From: Firmicutes bacterium CAG:552 | Lineage (GTDB): Bacteria; Bacillota; Clostridia; Christensenellales; Pumilibacteraceae | Assembly: GCA_000435495.1 (NCBI GenBank) | Contig: FR884055.1 | Coordinates: 107,000 to 170,999, forward strand | Length of the DNA stretch: 64,000 nt | Direction: 5' to 3' | In this document: positions 27,116 through 35,397 of the stretch, piece by piece | Numbering within the stretch: the first letter of the stretch is position 1 | Layout: each line of letters begins with the position of its first letter | The notes under the pieces: model-generated | Databases searched by the model: none | Told to the model about the DNA's origin: nothing | The model's input: only the letters and a program-made list of their open reading frames with translations | Translations under genes and position numbers: made by a program

Positions 27116-27318
27116 CAGTACAATCCAAACAGCGTCTTAAGCGAAGTAAACAAATCGCTCACCATATTTACTACGGTAATAAGTACGATAATAAGTCCTG
27201 CTAACGTTACAAACGTAGCGATTTCGTCTTTGTCCGCTTTTTTTAACAACTGACTTGCGATTGCGGTTATCAACCCTATAGCCGTTATACGGAAAATAAT
27301 ACTTACGTCCAAATTCAC
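27115..27318 (-). CDS. spoIIIAC: SpoIIIAC small membrane protein
   Basis: 67 residues with two membrane segments; ITAIGLITAIASQLLKKADKDEIATFVTLAG is characteristic. It starts with GTG at 27318, right after the spoIIIAB stop. Component of the SpoIIIA channel. Confidence 0.93.
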   Translation of the reverse strand: MNLDVSIIFRITAIGLITAIASQLLKKADKDEIATFVTLAGLIIVLITVVNMVSDLFTSLKTLFGLY

Positions 27319-27319
27319 C

Positions 27320-27793
27320 TCACATCGTCAAAACACCTACTAAAGCTCCGAAAAGCAGCCCTAACTTAATATACATAGGTCGCTTTACTGCATTTTTTTC
27401 TTTTAATGACTTGTAATTATCTTCAAATATTTCTTTATTACGCATAACGTCTTCTATCTGCGTTTGCTCGTCAAACCGTCCGAGATTATATAGAAAATCG
27501 GAAACGACAGAGTATTCTTCCGTATTCAAAAAGCCCTGATCGCACTCGTTCGTTGCATTTGCTTTTGCGTAAAGTTGCGATTTAAGCAGCGTGCTGCGAC
27601 ACGGGAAACCGTTTATTACGTTGGCAATCTCATCGTTTCGAAAAGCAACGCAGCTTTTGAAATGACTGCAAAAGTTGGAAAGTTCTTTATAATAATTTTC
27701 TTTTTCGCATATTCTGCGAGCGCAAAGCAGCCCGGCCATACAGCCTACAAATGCGCACAAAACAAAAACGATAAGTTTTCCGCTAAGCGTCAT
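27320..27793 (-). CDS. spoIIIAB: SpoIIIAB membrane-anchored helical protein
   Basis: 157 residues. N-terminal membrane segment (LIVFVLCAFVGCMAGLL), a soluble helical bundle, and a C-terminal hydrophobic segment (LGLLFGALVGVLTM). Similar in plan to type II secretion GspF-like proteins; partner of the SpoIIIAA ATPase. Overlaps spoIIIAA by 11 bp. Confidence 0.92.
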   Translation of the reverse strand: MTLSGKLIVFVLCAFVGCMAGLLCARRICEKENYYKELSNFCSHFKSCVAFRNDEIANVINGFPCRSTLLKSQLYAKANATNECDQGFLNTEEYSVVSDFLYNLGRFDEQTQIEDVMRNKEIFEDNYKSLKEKNAVKRPMYIKLGLLFGALVGVLTM

Positions 27794-28568
27794 ATATTCT
27801 TTCCACCTTGCCTACCGAAGTCGAACTCAGTTGTACTATTTTCTCCATTCCTCGTATCTTTTTAGTCATGCGTTCTCCGTGCATAGTGCATAAAACTTTT
27901 ACGCCGCCGTCTATGGCTTTTTCGACAGAAACAAAGTCTTCCTCTTCGGTCAATTCGTCGCAGGCAATCACGTCAGGTCTCATATACCTGACAGCCCTCG
28001 AAAATGCGAACTCTTTATCTGCTCCTCTCATCGAATCCGTATTCTTCCCCAAGTCACCGCTAAGCTCATATCTTTGATCACAAACGAGGACATTAAATCC
28101 GCAATCCGAAACCAGTCGCACCAAATCTCTCAAAAACGTTGTTTTTCCGAATCCGGGCGGCGAAATTATGAGCGTGCTTTTAACCCTCCCGTTATTTACT
28201 ATTTCTTCAAACACCGCCGATGCGCAATTTTTTACCTCGTGCGGAATACGAATATTTAAAGATGTAAAATTCTTAATTGTTTTCCCTGGGACTACTTCTC
28301 CGCAAACTCCGATCCTTATTCCGTGTTCAAGCGAAATATAGCCGTTCTTTATCATGTCGTTATAAGCATACACTGAATTTTTCGCAGCCTTAACAATAAC
28401 GTCTTCAATCTCTTTTGCCGATACGGAAACGTTGAGTCGTCTGAATTTCCCGCAATAATTTATACTTACTCCGCTTCTCCGCAGTCGGACTTCCATTAGT
28501 TTATCCATACTTAGGCTACTTATCGACTTAACCAGAGACGTCGGCAAAATATCAAACAATTCTTGCAT
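27783..28568 (-). CDS. spoIIIAA: SpoIIIAA, secretion-type ATPase
   Basis: 261 residues from the ATG at 28568, which matches the family N-terminus (ELFDILPTSL). Walker A SPPGFGKTTFLRD near residue 145; Walker B region DVIACDELTEEEDF near 205; CTMHGERM near 232. The ATPase is thought to power the SpoIIIA channel between mother cell and forespore. A TTG at 28652 is in frame but lies inside the copA terminator. There is no clear ribosome binding site. A sigma-E promoter is expected from the family but I could not identify one with confidence. Confidence 0.93.
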   Translation of the reverse strand: MQELFDILPTSLVKSISSLSMDKLMEVRLRRSGVSINYCGKFRRLNVSVSAKEIEDVIVKAAKNSVYAYNDMIKNGYISLEHGIRIGVCGEVVPGKTIKNFTSLNIRIPHEVKNCASAVFEEIVNNGRVKSTLIISPPGFGKTTFLRDLVRLVSDCGFNVLVCDQRYELSGDLGKNTDSMRGADKEFAFSRAVRYMRPDVIACDELTEEEDFVSVEKAIDGGVKVLCTMHGERMTKKIRGMEKIVQLSSTSVGKVERIYDA

Positions 28569-28650
28569 ACTCAATTTTATTTTTTTTCGAAACCAGTTAT
28601 GCAGCGAAAAAAGACGAAATTTCGATTTGCCATTTTTAGTGTTTATATGC

Positions 28651-28688
28651 AAAAAAAGAAACCGAACTGCTTATCGGTTTCTTTTTTT
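28651..28688. terminator. Strong terminator between copA and spoIIIAA
   Basis: Perfect 15-bp inverted repeat: seven A then GAAACCGA (28651-28665) and TCGGTTTC then seven T (28674-28688), with an 8-nt loop. The A and T tracts make it work on both strands. It lies about 160 bp after the copA stop; no gene was recognised in that gap. Confidence 0.9.
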
Positions 28689-28846
28689 GCGGTTTAATGA
28701 GTTTATCTGTATTGATGCTGTTACGCCCGCACGGTTACAAAACATTTACTCTGCAGGACGCTCCGTAGCTCTCTGATACAATTATAAAAAACATGACATC
28801 GGAAATATATTTCTTCAAAAACTCATGCGTTTTTTTCGCCTTCGGT

Positions 28847-31366
28847 CTACAAAACTTTTACAGACACAACTTTATAGCCGGCTTCTTTAATACAAGCCTT
28901 AATGTCTTTTTTGACAGGTTTAGAATCGAATATAATTGTGACTTGTCCTGATTTTAAGTCTACGTTTACGCTTTTTACCGACGAGAGCGTCCTTACCGCA
29001 TCGGCGACTCTAGCTACGCAGTGTTCGCAGGTCATTCCATTAACCGTGGCAATTACCGTTTGACCGACTTCATCCGAGAAGTTAACCGCACTACCAAAAT
29101 CAGATTTCTTTCTCCTCGGCACTAATTTGCGCGGCTTATAAATTTTACATAAATTCAGCCTCAAGGCATTGACTACTACGCAAAAGCTGGACAAACTCAT
29201 TGCCGCTGCGCCGAACATCGGATTAAGCGTAAGGCCTAACGCAACGAAGCAGCCTGCCGCTATAGGTATACCTATAGTATTGTATATAAACGCCCAGAAT
29301 AAATTTTCTTTTATGTTTCTGATTGTATATTTACTTAACTTTACTGCTGCGGGAACGTCCGAAAGAGAACTTTTCATCAGCACTATATCGGCTGCGTCAA
29401 CGGCTACGTCGGCGCCGGCGCCTATAGCTATACCTACGTCCGCTTCGGTAAGTGACGGCGCATCGTTTATTCCGTCCCCTACCATTGCTACCTTCCCTCG
29501 TTTTTTCAATTTTAAAATTTCGTTACGTTTTCCGTTAGGAAGAACGGAAGCAATTACGTTATCGACTCCAACGCTGCGGCCTATCGCCTCGGCTGTCCTT
29601 TGATTATCGCCGGTAATCATTACGACTTCCATCCCCATGTTTTTAAGTTCTCGTATAGCAGCCCTGCTGTCTTCTTTAATTGTGTCGGCAACAGCTATAA
29701 TGCCCTTTATTTTTCCGTCGCAAGCGAAAAACAACGGTGTCTTGCCCTCAAAAGAAAGTTGTTCGCTCAATTTTACGAAACGTTGCGGAATTTCCACGCT
29801 CTCGCCGATAAATTTCATATTTCCGCCGGATACTACCTGTCCGTCCTTAATCGCGGTCAGTCCGTTACCGGCAACCGCTTTAAAATTGCTTGTTTGCGCC
29901 GCATCTAAGCCTATTTCTTTTGCTTTTTGCATTATAGCTTTTGCTAACGGATGCTCGCTTTTGCTTTCGAGAGAAACCGCTATCGACATAAGTTCGCCGC
30001 TATCGACACCGTCTGCTGCAATTATATCCGTTACGACAGGCGTTCCGCTAGTTATCGTACCGGTTTTGTCCAGCGCCACGATATTCGTTTTGCCTGCATT
30101 TTCCAAAGTTTCTGCCGTCTTAAACAGTATCCCGTTTTTAGCGCCGACTCCGTTACCTACCATTATTGCTACCGGAGTGGCTAACCCGAGCGCACACGGG
30201 CAGCTGATTACAAGCACCGATATACCTCTCGCCAAGGAATATCCGACGCCTTTTCCGATAAGCATCCACACGACAAAAGTTACGAGCGCTATCCCCATAA
30301 CTACAGGCACGAAAAATCCTGATACTTTGTCCGCAATTTTTGCTATAGGCGCTTTAGAGGACGATGCGTCGCTGACCATCTTAATTATTTGCGACAAAGC
30401 CGTATCCTCTCCGACTTTTGTCGCCCTGCATTTTATAAATCCCGAACTATTGATTGTCGCTGCCGAAACTCTGTCTCCTTTTGCCTTATCTACGGGGATG
30501 CTTTCGCCGGTCAGCGCAGACTCGTCTATTGCCGTTTCTCCGTCTTCTACTATTCCGTCTACAGGAACACTTTCGCCCGGTCTTACTACAAAAACGTCCC
30601 CTACCTTTACTTCTCCTATGGGAACAATTACTTCTTTGCCGTCAATCACAACCGTTGCATTTTGCGGTTTCAACTTTACAAGCGACTTAAGCGCATCCGA
30701 CGTGCGACCTTTCGATTTCGCTTCGAGCATCTTTCCTATGGTAATAAGCGTAACTATCATTGCCGCAGACTCAAAATAAAACTCGTCCATGTATGCGGCT
30801 GCCATACCGTGGTCGCCTCCGCTTATGGCTATAATCGTTTTAAACAGCGCATAAACGCTCCATGCAAAGGACGCTGTAGAACCGAGCGCAACAAGCGTAT
30901 CCATATTAGGCGAACGCTTTATTAACGCTTTGAATCCGCTTATAAAAAATCTTTGATTTATTACTAATATTATTCCGCTCAGCAGCAACTGAGTAAGCCC
31001 ATTGACCGCATGATTTTTGCTTAGCAGACTCGGCAACGGAAATCCCAACATCATACCCATCGAAACGTACATAAGCATTATGAGGAAGACTAACGACGAT
31101 ATAAACCTCGTTTTTAATTTTTTTACTTCTACGTCAAACACGTCCGTTTCGTCTGTAGCTACGTTCCCCTGCAAATGTACACCGTAACCGGCTTTTTTTA
31201 CAGCCGCTATTACTGAGCTACCGTCAAACTGTCCGTCTACCGTCATATCGCCGGTTAGTAAATTTACGTTGCATTCGGCTACTCCGTTTACATTCGAAAC
31301 GGCCTTTTGAACTCTCGCCGAACATGCGGCGCAACTCATACCGGTAACTTTATAATTCTTTTTCAT
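28847..31366 (-). CDS. copA: Copper-translocating P1B-type ATPase with N- and C-terminal HMA domains
   Basis: 839 residues. Exports Cu(I) across the membrane at the cost of ATP. N-terminal heavy-metal-associated domain with GMSCAAC (C12, C15), membrane CPC motif at 389-391, TGES in the actuator near 286, phosphorylated Asp433 in DKTGT, HP motif (SEHPLAKA), GDGINDAP hinge. A second HMA domain with GMTCEHC is at the extreme C-terminus (about 768-839), after a short basic linker. No separate copZ lies here, so this may be a fused chaperone domain. ATG at 31366 with GGAGGAG, 13 bp after csoR. Confidence 0.96.
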   Translation of the reverse strand: MKKNYKVTGMSCAACSARVQKAVSNVNGVAECNVNLLTGDMTVDGQFDGSSVIAAVKKAGYGVHLQGNVATDETDVFDVEVKKLKTRFISSLVFLIMLMYVSMGMMLGFPLPSLLSKNHAVNGLTQLLLSGIILVINQRFFISGFKALIKRSPNMDTLVALGSTASFAWSVYALFKTIIAISGGDHGMAAAYMDEFYFESAAMIVTLITIGKMLEAKSKGRTSDALKSLVKLKPQNATVVIDGKEVIVPIGEVKVGDVFVVRPGESVPVDGIVEDGETAIDESALTGESIPVDKAKGDRVSAATINSSGFIKCRATKVGEDTALSQIIKMVSDASSSKAPIAKIADKVSGFFVPVVMGIALVTFVVWMLIGKGVGYSLARGISVLVISCPCALGLATPVAIMVGNGVGAKNGILFKTAETLENAGKTNIVALDKTGTITSGTPVVTDIIAADGVDSGELMSIAVSLESKSEHPLAKAIMQKAKEIGLDAAQTSNFKAVAGNGLTAIKDGQVVSGGNMKFIGESVEIPQRFVKLSEQLSFEGKTPLFFACDGKIKGIIAVADTIKEDSRAAIRELKNMGMEVVMITGDNQRTAEAIGRSVGVDNVIASVLPNGKRNEILKLKKRGKVAMVGDGINDAPSLTEADVGIAIGAGADVAVDAADIVLMKSSLSDVPAAVKLSKYTIRNIKENLFWAFIYNTIGIPIAAGCFVALGLTLNPMFGAAAMSLSSFCVVVNALRLNLCKIYKPRKLVPRRKKSDFGSAVNFSDEVGQTVIATVNGMTCEHCVARVADAVRTLSSVKSVNVDLKSGQVTIIFDSKPVKKDIKACIKEAGYKVVSVKVL

Positions 31367-31379
31367 CCCGACTCCTCCG

Positions 31380-31673
31380 TCATCTCATAAGCCTGCTAAA
31401 CGTTTCAGTCAACTCACCTATTATTTCTTCATCACCAATTTTTATTTTGTCACAGACGCAACCTTTTATATGCGCAAAAAGAATTTCTTTATTAAATGAA
31501 TCCAAAGCTGCTTTTGCCGCAGCGGATTGTATTAAGATATCGTTACAATATGCATCGTTTTCCACCATTGTCTGCAAACCACGCAGCTGACCTTCTATAC
31601 GCTTTAGCCGATTAATTAGCGCTTTTTTCCGTTTACAGTCTCTTACTGTCTTTTTTTTCTCGCAACAATCCAT
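31380..31673 (-). CDS. csoR: CsoR-family copper-sensing repressor
   Basis: 97 residues from the ATG at 31673 (GGAGG upstream). Four-helix DUF156 protein with the Cu(I) ligands Cys43, His68 and Cys72, spaced as in CsoR (C-x24-H-x3-C), and LKRIEGQLRGLQTMVE helix 1. Extra cysteines at positions 3, 4 and 13. It should repress csoR-copA and release DNA on binding Cu(I). An ATACCC-N5-GGGTAT palindrome lies between its promoter and its start. The frame is open to 31745, but that would run over the promoter. Confidence 0.95.
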   Translation of the reverse strand: MDCCEKKKTVRDCKRKKALINRLKRIEGQLRGLQTMVENDAYCNDILIQSAAAKAALDSFNKEILFAHIKGCVCDKIKIGDEEIIGELTETFSRLMR

Positions 31674-31686
31674 ATTATTCCTCCAT

Positions 31687-31703
31687 ATACCCCGTACGGG
31701 TAT
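31687..31703. promoter_or_regulatory. Probable CsoR operator
   Basis: Palindrome ATACCC-N5-GGGTAT, the G/C-tract pattern with flanking TA that CsoR proteins bind. It starts about 3 nt after the predicted transcription start of csoR and ends 13 nt before the start codon. Confidence 0.8.
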
Positions 31704-31713
31704 TTTCGATAAC

Positions 31714-31742
31714 ATTATATCTTTGAACAGTATATTTGTCAA
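31714..31742 (-). promoter_or_regulatory. Perfect consensus promoter of csoR-copA
   Basis: Minus strand: TTGACA (31737-31742), 17-bp spacer, TATAAT (31714-31719). Both hexamers and the spacing match the sigma-A consensus exactly, as suits an operon held off by a repressor. Confidence 0.92.
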
Positions 31743-31745
31743 CAA

Positions 31746-31979
31746 TTTTTACAAAATAAATAGAAAATAATTTGCATTTGTACGTTTCAAGCTCACCGTT
31801 AAACGTAAAAAAATGCTTTCTACGTCTAGTCTAATATGCCGCCGCCCATAAGCATTGTTTTTATGACTTTTGCTTATTTACTTTTGCGTGCAATCTATTC
31901 AAAGCTACAAAAATGCATGTTTCGATAATAATTCGGATATTTTTCCTATAAATATTTATTGAAAATAATTAAGAAACAA
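31746..31979. other. Stretch without a recognisable gene between efp and csoR
   Basis: With the csoR promoter and the efp terminator on its flanks this makes a gap of over 300 bp. The sequence is AT-rich; only frames below 15 codons are present and none has a ribosome binding site. It may be scar sequence from insertion of the copper module. Confidence 0.5.
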
Positions 31980-32015
31980 AAAAATGAGTTCGGTGACTGT
32001 ATCGAACTCATTTTT
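31978..32015 (-). terminator. Terminator of pepQ-efp
   Basis: AAAAATGAGTTCG (31980-31992) pairs with CGAACTCATTTTT (32003-32015): 13 bp, 10-nt loop, followed on the minus strand by seven T. It lies about 50 bp beyond the efp stop. Confidence 0.9.
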
Positions 32016-32062
32016 GACATATTAAATTTAATCTGATTTCGGCAAAAATTACTCCAAAAAAC

Positions 32063-32623
32063 TTATTTTACTCTTTCCATATATGTTCCGGTACGAGTAT
32101 CAACTCTGATTTTCTCGCCCTGGTTTACAAATAAAGGAACCTGAATTGCCGTACCGGTCTCGAGCTTAGCCGGCTTATTTCCGGCTTTAGACGTATCGCC
32201 CTGAACACCCGGTTCGGTTTCCGCTACGACAAGTTCTACGAAGTTAGGAGCTTCTACACTGAAAGCCGCACCCTTATAGAACTGTACCGAAGCCATCATT
32301 TCTTCCTTGATGTACTTAAGCGCTTCTGCGCAAACGTCGTAATTGAGCGGAATCATTTCGTATGACTCCATATCCAGGAAGTAGTAAAGATCGCCGTCAT
32401 TATACGAATACTGCATATCTTTGCGCTCGATATGAGCCAAAGGATACTTATCGGACGGGTTAAACGTCTGCTCCAATACTTGTCCGGTTACTACGTTCTT
32501 AATCTTTGCTCTGACGAACGCTGCGCCCTTGCCCGGCTTAACGTGCTGAAAGTCTACAATAATATAAACTTTTCCATCTATTTCCACGGTAACGCCTTTT
32601 CTGAAATCTCCTGCTTCTATCAT
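32063..32623 (-). CDS. efp: Elongation factor P
   Basis: 186 residues, normal length. Relieves ribosome stalling at polyproline stretches. KOW-like N-terminal domain with the loop PGKGAAF whose Lys is the modification site in Bacillota, then two OB domains ([14 protein letters not shown]-terminal [23 protein letters not shown]). ATG at 32623 with GGAGGAA. It lies 9 bp after pepQ, as in Bacillus subtilis (pepQ-efp-spoIIIA). Confidence 0.98.
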   Translation of the reverse strand: MIEAGDFRKGVTVEIDGKVYIIVDFQHVKPGKGAAFVRAKIKNVVTGQVLEQTFNPSDKYPLAHIERKDMQYSYNDGDLYYFLDMESYEMIPLNYDVCAEALKYIKEEMMASVQFYKGAAFSVEAPNFVELVVAETEPGVQGDTSKAGNKPAKLETGTAIQVPLFVNQGEKIRVDTRTGTYMERVK

Positions 32624-32632
32624 ATATTCCTC

Positions 32633-33670
32633 CTAGAGAATAAGATTTTTATTAAAGTTTGTTAAATTGATTAGTCCGTCTTCTTTTACAACTGCGAAAT
32701 CTTCGATACGAACTCCGCCTATGCCTTCTATATAAATGCCCGGTTCTACGGTAATTATCATATTGGGCTTGAGAATGTCGTTACTGTTAGGTCCCAGGCA
32801 CGGTTTCTCGTGAATTTGCACGCCTACGCCATGTCCTAAGTTGTGTCCGAATTCCTTACCGTATCCGTGAGCTATGATAAATTCTCTTGCAAACGAATCA
32901 GCTTCAAGCCCCGTCATACCGGCTTTTATATTAGCTAATGCGTATTCCTGAGCCTCGAGCACAACTTTGTGTATCGCTACGAGCTCATCGCAAGGCGTAC
33001 CCAAACAAAAAGTTCTCGTCATGTCAGAACAGTATCCGTCAAGTTTTGCGCCCATATCTACCAAAATCACGTCGTTTCTGTCAAGTTTACGTGACGTAGG
33101 CTTGTGATGGGGAACAGCGCTGTTTTCTCCGAAAGCAACTATCGTATCGAAGGATGCGCCTTCGGCTCCGAGCATCTGCATTTCATAAAGTAACTCTGCC
33201 GCTACCTCTCTTTCGGTAACACCTATTTTTATCGATGACGATACCCGTTGTAATGCTTTTTGCGCAACGAGCTGAGCTGCCGCAATCTTACTTATCTCTT
33301 CTTCTGTTTTTACCGCTCTTTGCTCGGCAATCTGTGCGGAACACGGTTCGAACGCAACGGAACCGCAATTGGTCCTAAGCCGACGGAAATCAGCCACCGT
33401 AACGGATTCATCCTCATATCCGACCACGTTAGCGCCTACTGTCGAGAGCGTCGAAGAAATCGCATCGTAAAAATCGACGGATTTTGTTATTACTACCTCC
33501 CACGGCGAAGAAAGCTTCTTGCGAGCGTAACCTTCGTAACGAAAATCGGTAATAAATACTTTTCGCTCGTCTTTAAGTATTACGCAGCCGAGCGACGTAT
33601 TCAAACCGGAAAAATAAAACCTATTTTCGGGCGAAAGTATAAGTAAAGTATCAATATTGTTTTCGAACAT
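32633..33670 (-). CDS. pepQ: M24 aminopeptidase P / Xaa-Pro dipeptidase
   Basis: 345 residues. Removes N-terminal residues before proline. Creatinase-like N-domain (LLILSPENRFYFSGL) and pita-bread metallopeptidase domain with the five metal ligands in VDMGAKLDGYCSDMTRT (two Asp), GHNLGHGVGVQIHE (His), VEPGIYI (Glu) and GVRIEDF (Glu). ATG at 33670 with TAGGAG. In tandem with efp, both linked to proline-containing proteins. Whether it is a dipeptidase or aminopeptidase P cannot be told from the sequence alone. Confidence 0.92.
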   Translation of the reverse strand: MFENNIDTLLILSPENRFYFSGLNTSLGCVILKDERKVFITDFRYEGYARKKLSSPWEVVITKSVDFYDAISSTLSTVGANVVGYEDESVTVADFRRLRTNCGSVAFEPCSAQIAEQRAVKTEEEISKIAAAQLVAQKALQRVSSSIKIGVTEREVAAELLYEMQMLGAEGASFDTIVAFGENSAVPHHKPTSRKLDRNDVILVDMGAKLDGYCSDMTRTFCLGTPCDELVAIHKVVLEAQEYALANIKAGMTGLEADSFAREFIIAHGYGKEFGHNLGHGVGVQIHEKPCLGPNSNDILKPNMIITVEPGIYIEGIGGVRIEDFAVVKEDGLINLTNFNKNLIL

Positions 33671-33697
33671 AAAAACTCCTATGCGAAATACCTTTAT

Positions 33698-33726
33698 ATT
33701 GTACCATAAAATTTTAAATTAGTAAA
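33698..33726 (-). promoter_or_regulatory. Possible promoter of pepQ-efp
   Basis: Minus strand: -35 TTTACT (33721-33726), 17-bp spacer, -10 TACAAT (33698-33703) preceded by TGG (extended -10). The -35 is poor (four of six); the extended -10 may compensate. Confidence 0.5.
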
Positions 33727-34555
33727 CTTTTTTATGGCAGTTTTTCATAAATAATGCGTCTTCTGCCATTGTTCCGTTGGATTCGCACACTATATACGGA
33801 GTTAAAGCGTACTCGTCGATAACGGCGGCGAGAGGTTCATACTCAGGTCCGTATATTTTATCGGCAAAAGTCAGGTGCCTTATTTCGCCCTTTTCGCCAT
33901 ATTGTATTTTTGAAAAATGTATATGAAAATTTTTGCCTTTCCTTTCGCCGAGCTTATCTAAAGTATAATCAATAATTCTTTTATAATCGTCTTTTACCTT
34001 TATTCCGCCTCTTAAATAGCTGTTGATATGCCCGAAATCGAAACACGGCACGAGTCTTTCGTCCAGAGTACAAAAATCAACGATTTCTTCCACTGTACCT
34101 ATTTGATTAAGCTTACCCATAGTCTCGGGGGCAAGCAAAAAATCTCCGTCGAGGACGCTCATCATTTTTGCTATGTTGTCTTTTGTTCGAGCGACAGCTT
34201 CCGCTCTGCTCGATTTTCCACAAGCAGCAGGATGAAACACAACTCGCTTGCCGCCCATCGCTTTGACAGCCTCAATCGAACGAGCTACGTAAGCTATCGA
34301 CTTTTCTATCATTTCGCAGTCCGGATTGGCGAAGTTGGTGTAATACGGTGCGTGAGCGCTTATTTCCACATCGTATTTTACGAATTCGTCTCTTATTTTT
34401 TCGCATGCGGCTTGCCCTATATTTACACCTCTACCAAACGAATATTCGAAAGCATTAAGTCCTTTTTCTCTAAGCCATTTCGCTTCCTCATAAGTATGAG
34501 CATGTCCTTCGTCGTAGAACGACTGCGAATTGCCCGAAGGTCCGATCCTCAGCAT
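33719..34555 (-). CDS. Endonuclease IV-like TIM-barrel (AP endonuclease family 2)
   Basis: 278 residues. Barrel with a series of probable zinc ligands: SAHAPYY, VFHPAA, LAPETMG, CFDFGHINS, FHIHFSK, RHLTF and VCESNG, matching the Nfo pattern. Nfo cleaves DNA at abasic sites; several xylose-isomerase-like proteins share the fold, so a different substrate is possible. ATG at 34555 with a GGAGG site, overlapping ribF by 7 bp. It ends the infB-truB-ribF operon, an unusual neighbour there. Confidence 0.8.
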   Translation of the reverse strand: MLRIGPSGNSQSFYDEGHAHTYEEAKWLREKGLNAFEYSFGRGVNIGQAACEKIRDEFVKYDVEISAHAPYYTNFANPDCEMIEKSIAYVARSIEAVKAMGGKRVVFHPAACGKSSRAEAVARTKDNIAKMMSVLDGDFLLAPETMGKLNQIGTVEEIVDFCTLDERLVPCFDFGHINSYLRGGIKVKDDYKRIIDYTLDKLGERKGKNFHIHFSKIQYGEKGEIRHLTFADKIYGPEYEPLAAVIDEYALTPYIVCESNGTMAEDALFMKNCHKKVY

Positions 34556-35397
34556 TTTGCATCCTCCATATCTTTTTGTATCTGAAGTTTTAGCTTGTCC
34601 ATACTGTCAAACTTAATCAACGGACGCAAAAAACCGATAAACTCTATCGACAAAACTTTACCGTATAAATCGCCGTCAAATCCTATTAACGTGTTTTCTA
34701 TCGACGGCGCTTCTATGCCAAAAGTCGGTTTGCTTCCGATGTTGGTAAGTCCTGCGTATATTTTCCCGTCAAAGCTAGTAATCGTCTTGTAAACCCCGAA
34801 TTTCGGCGTAAAACCGTCATAACTCACATTAGCCGTCGGGAACCCCATTTTGCGTCCGACTTCTCTGCCGTGAATGACCGTTCCCGAAATAAAAAACGGT
34901 TGACCAAGCATTGCGTTTGCGGCATTGATATTCCCATCAATAAGCAATTTACTTATCCTGGAAGAAGATATTTTTTCGCCGTCAATCATAAGAACCGGCA
35001 CAATCGTTGACTTCACGCCTATCTCATTGCATATTTTGGCAACTTGTTTTCCTGTTTTTCTGTCGCTACCGCATGAATAATCGCAGCCGAACACAAAATG
35101 CTTTGCGCCCTTGCGTGCAAGTTCTTTTAAAAAATCTATAGCTGCGACTTTTTTGAGTTTTTCGTCGAAACGGTAGGCAAAAATTTCTTTTATCCCTACA
35201 GACTGCATCAAAAGCTTTCTTGTCGAAAGATTGTAAATTTGCGTTTTATGGAGTAAGCCGAGACTTTCGTCATCAAACGTCACTGCTGCAGCTGTTAAGT
35301 CATTGCCCTCGGCAACACTTACCGCTTCCTCCAAAACTTTTCGGTGACCTTTATGAACGCAATCAAAAAGTCCCAATGCGACACAAAACCCTTTCAT
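34549..35397 (-). CDS. ribF: Bifunctional riboflavin kinase / FAD synthetase
   Basis: 282 residues. N-terminal adenylyltransferase domain (GLFDCVHKGHRKVL, SSSRISKLL) makes FAD from FMN; C-terminal riboflavin kinase domain (GREVGRKMGFPTANV, GVYKTI) makes FMN. Overlaps truB by 4 bp (ATGA). The truB-ribF pairing after infB is the standard order in Bacillota. Confidence 0.96.
   Translation of the reverse strand: MKGFCVALGLFDCVHKGHRKVLEEAVSVAEGNDLTAAAVTFDDESLGLLHKTQIYNLSTRKLLMQSVGIKEIFAYRFDEKLKKVAAIDFLKELARKGAKHFVFGCDYSCGSDRKTGKQVAKICNEIGVKSTIVPVLMIDGEKISSSRISKLLIDGNINAANAMLGQPFFISGTVIHGREVGRKMGFPTANVSYDGFTPKFGVYKTITSFDGKIYAGLTNIGSKPTFGIEAPSIENTLIGFDGDLYGKVLSIEFIGFLRPLIKFDSMDKLKLQIQKDMEDAKC

Noticed and set aside
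28690..28846. A 20-codon frame on the minus strand between copA and its terminator
   Set aside because: No ribosome binding site and no similarity to any small protein I know.
29637..30779. A 380-codon open frame on the plus strand
   Set aside because: Opposite copA; Ser/Pro/Ile-rich with no recognisable domain; shadow of the coding strand's codon bias.
31830..31860. A short Gly-rich frame between efp and csoR
   Set aside because: Fewer than ten codons and no start signal; treated as non-coding.
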